Below, piece by piece: positions 12,012-13,084 of a stretch of 13,084 nt of DNA (within the stretch, counting starts at the first letter, position 1; each line of letters opens with the position of its first letter). The notes beneath the pieces were generated by a model. The model ran no database searches. It saw nothing but the letters and a program-made list of their open reading frames with translations, and was not told where the DNA came from. Made by a program: the position numbers and the translations under genes. This stretch comes from an uncultured Desulfobacteraceae bacterium (lineage in GTDB: Bacteria > Desulfobacterota > Desulfobacteria > Desulfobacterales > UBA2174). The stretch is from the NCBI GenBank assembly GCA_937982505.1, contig CALJLV010000061.1, forward strand, positions 1-13,084, in the 5' to 3' direction.

Positions 12012-13084
12012 TCAGTTCTGGGACTGGGTCAGTCGGCACACCGTCAACAACGGGCAGTTGTGGGCCGAATCGGGTTCATGGGTCTGGTGATGGACCCTGG
12101 CGATGGCCTTTTCCATGGTGGGAAACAGATGGTCGCCGCCGATTTTGACCCGCAGATGGGTGCGCTCGAAAACCGCCATCACCGTTTCATTGACCCCGCT
12201 GAGGCTGATATCGACCCCGGCGCTGCGGACCCGGTCCACCAGCAGCGAGAGCATTTCCTCGCCCGAGGCGTCGATGTCGTTGATGCCGTTGGCCACGATA
12301 ATGATGTGCCGGAGGTCGGATTTGGCCTGCATGATCTCCGTGATCTTGTCTTCCAGGTAGGTGGCGTTGGCGAAAAACAGGGGGCCGTCGAAGCGCACCA
12401 TGGCCACGTAGCCGCATTCTTCCAGGCCGTGGGTGGCGGCGCAGCGCAGGGCGTCGTCGTCGGCCCGGGCCAGGGACACCACCGAAGGCCGCATGCTCTT
12501 GTAGAGAAACACCATCAGCGACAGCACCACCCCGATCATGATCCCCTTGTCCAGGTGGGGCGCAAAGGCCAGGGTGGCCAGGAAGGTGATGATGGAGATG
12601 ACCCCGTCGTACCATTTGGCGCGCCAGGCGTGCACGAAACCCGAAACGTTGAGCAGGCCGATGACGGCCATCATGATTACGGCGGCCAGAACGGCCTGGG
12701 GCAGATGATAGAGCAGGGGGGTGAAAAAGAGCAGGGCGATGACCACCGCCAAGCTGGTAAAGGCGCTGGAGATACCGCTGACCGCTCCGGCCTGGAGGTT
12801 GACCGCCGAGCGTGAAAAGGAGCCCGAGACCGGGTAGCTTTGGCCGGTGGCGCCCAGCATGTTGGCCAGGCCCTGGCCGATCAGCTCCTGGTTCGGGTCC
12901 AGGCGCTGGCCGGTCTTGGCCGCCATGGCCTTGGCGATGGAAATGGCCTCCATGAAGCCGAGCAGCGAGATGATAATGGCGTAGGGCAGCAGTTGGGCCA
13001 TGATCTTGAAGTCGATCGCCGGCAATGAAAACGTGGGCAGGCCGCCGGGAATCCGGCCGACCACGGCGCCCCCGCCGGTCATGA
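12012..13084 (-). CDS. SulP-family anion permease with STAS domain, C-terminal part (cut by right window edge)
   Basis: SulP (SLC26-type) proteins are inner-membrane anion transporters or symporters for sulfate, bicarbonate or related anions. The visible 357 codons include the highly typical GFMEAISIAKAMAAKTGQ, LDPNQELIGQGLANML and YPVSGSFSRSAVN blocks, about five of the last membrane segments, then a cytoplasmic STAS domain (about 222-332, counting from the M at 13082) with GPLFFANATYLEDKI and NDIDASGEEML. The serine in DAS is the position phosphorylated in some STAS anti-anti-sigma factors. The N-terminal half of the transporter lies outside the window, so the true start cannot be seen; the ATG at 13082 is internal. 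The tail ends HNCPLLTVCRLTQSQN after the STAS fold. It is the first visible gene of the signalling cassette, 21 bases before the CMPK-like/REC gene. Sulfate as substrate is plausible for a sulfate reducer but unproven. Confidence 0.93.
   Translation of the reverse strand, partial: MTGGGAVVGRIPGGLPTFSLPAIDFKIMAQLLPYAIIISLLGFMEAISIAKAMAAKTGQRLDPNQELIGQGLANMLGATGQSYPVSGSFSRSAVNLQAGAVSGISSAFTSLAVVIALLFFTPLLYHLPQAVLAAVIMMAVIGLLNVSGFVHAWRAKWYDGVISIITFLATLAFAPHLDKGIMIGVVLSLMVFLYKSMRPSVVSLARADDDALRCAATHGLEECGYVAMVRFDGPLFFANATYLEDKITEIMQAKSDLRHIIIVANGINDIDASGEEMLSLLVDRVRSAGVDISLSGVNETVMAVFERTHLRVKIGGDHLFPTMEKAIARVHHQTHEPDSAHNCPLLTVCRLTQSQN

Noticed and set aside
11793..12815. 340-codon open frame on the plus strand
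   Set aside because: It is antisense to the CMPK-like gene and SulP; its H-, G- and Q-rich product looks like a reverse-frame artefact.
1..13084. CRISPR arrays, insertion sequences, phage genes, rRNA
   Set aside because: No regularly spaced repeats, transposase or integrase motifs, terminal inverted repeats or rRNA segments were seen by reading.

Overview
The window is GC-rich bacterial chromosome with tightly packed genes, most read from the minus strand. The long N-terminally extended HflX, the rpsF-rpsR-DUF2232-rplI-dnaB-hflX order, the Tpt1-like protein with a basic tail, the C5-type heme gene hemL and a SulP permease beside many Cache/REC signalling genes together suggest a Desulfobacterota (former Deltaproteobacteria), probably a Desulfobacterales-type sulfate reducer. 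This assignment is inference from gene content and order; no rRNA or taxon marker is present.

Region 1 (1-5065, all minus strand, read right to left). A tRNA-Lys(CUU) gene has its own promoter and intrinsic terminator. A second sigma70-like promoter follows, then a structured leader and the ribosomal operon: rpsF (S6), rpsR (S18), a DUF2232/YybS-type membrane protein, rplI (L9), dnaB (replicative helicase) and hflX (ribosome-associated GTPase, cut by the left edge). The rpsF leader can fold so that its Shine-Dalgarno sequence is paired and a CCG lies in a bulge, which resembles the known S6:S18 autoregulatory motif. Long GC hairpins without U-tracts sit between rpsR and DUF2232 and between rplI and dnaB, and may set expression levels inside the operon.

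Region 2 (5066-7310). A Tpt1/KptA-fold protein that seems to have lost catalytic residues is divergent from hemL (glutamate-1-semialdehyde aminomutase, plus strand).

Region 3 (7418-13084, minus strand). This is a signalling cassette. In transcription order it holds a SulP anion permease with a STAS domain (cut by the right edge), a cytidylate-kinase-like/BON/REC fusion, a dCache sensor histidine kinase, a stand-alone REC protein, a small histidine-kinase-like protein with an H-box but no ATP-binding motifs, and a second stand-alone REC protein. The first five genes are nearly contiguous or overlapping. No DNA-binding output domain is present. The simplest reading is a membrane-sensed phosphorelay (kinase, REC, ChpT/Spo0B-like phosphotransferase, REC) tied to an anion transporter and ending in a nucleotide-kinase-like effector. 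This is the most interesting part of the window.

No mobile elements, CRISPR arrays, phage genes or rRNA genes were seen, and no gene-free stretch exceeds 300 bases.
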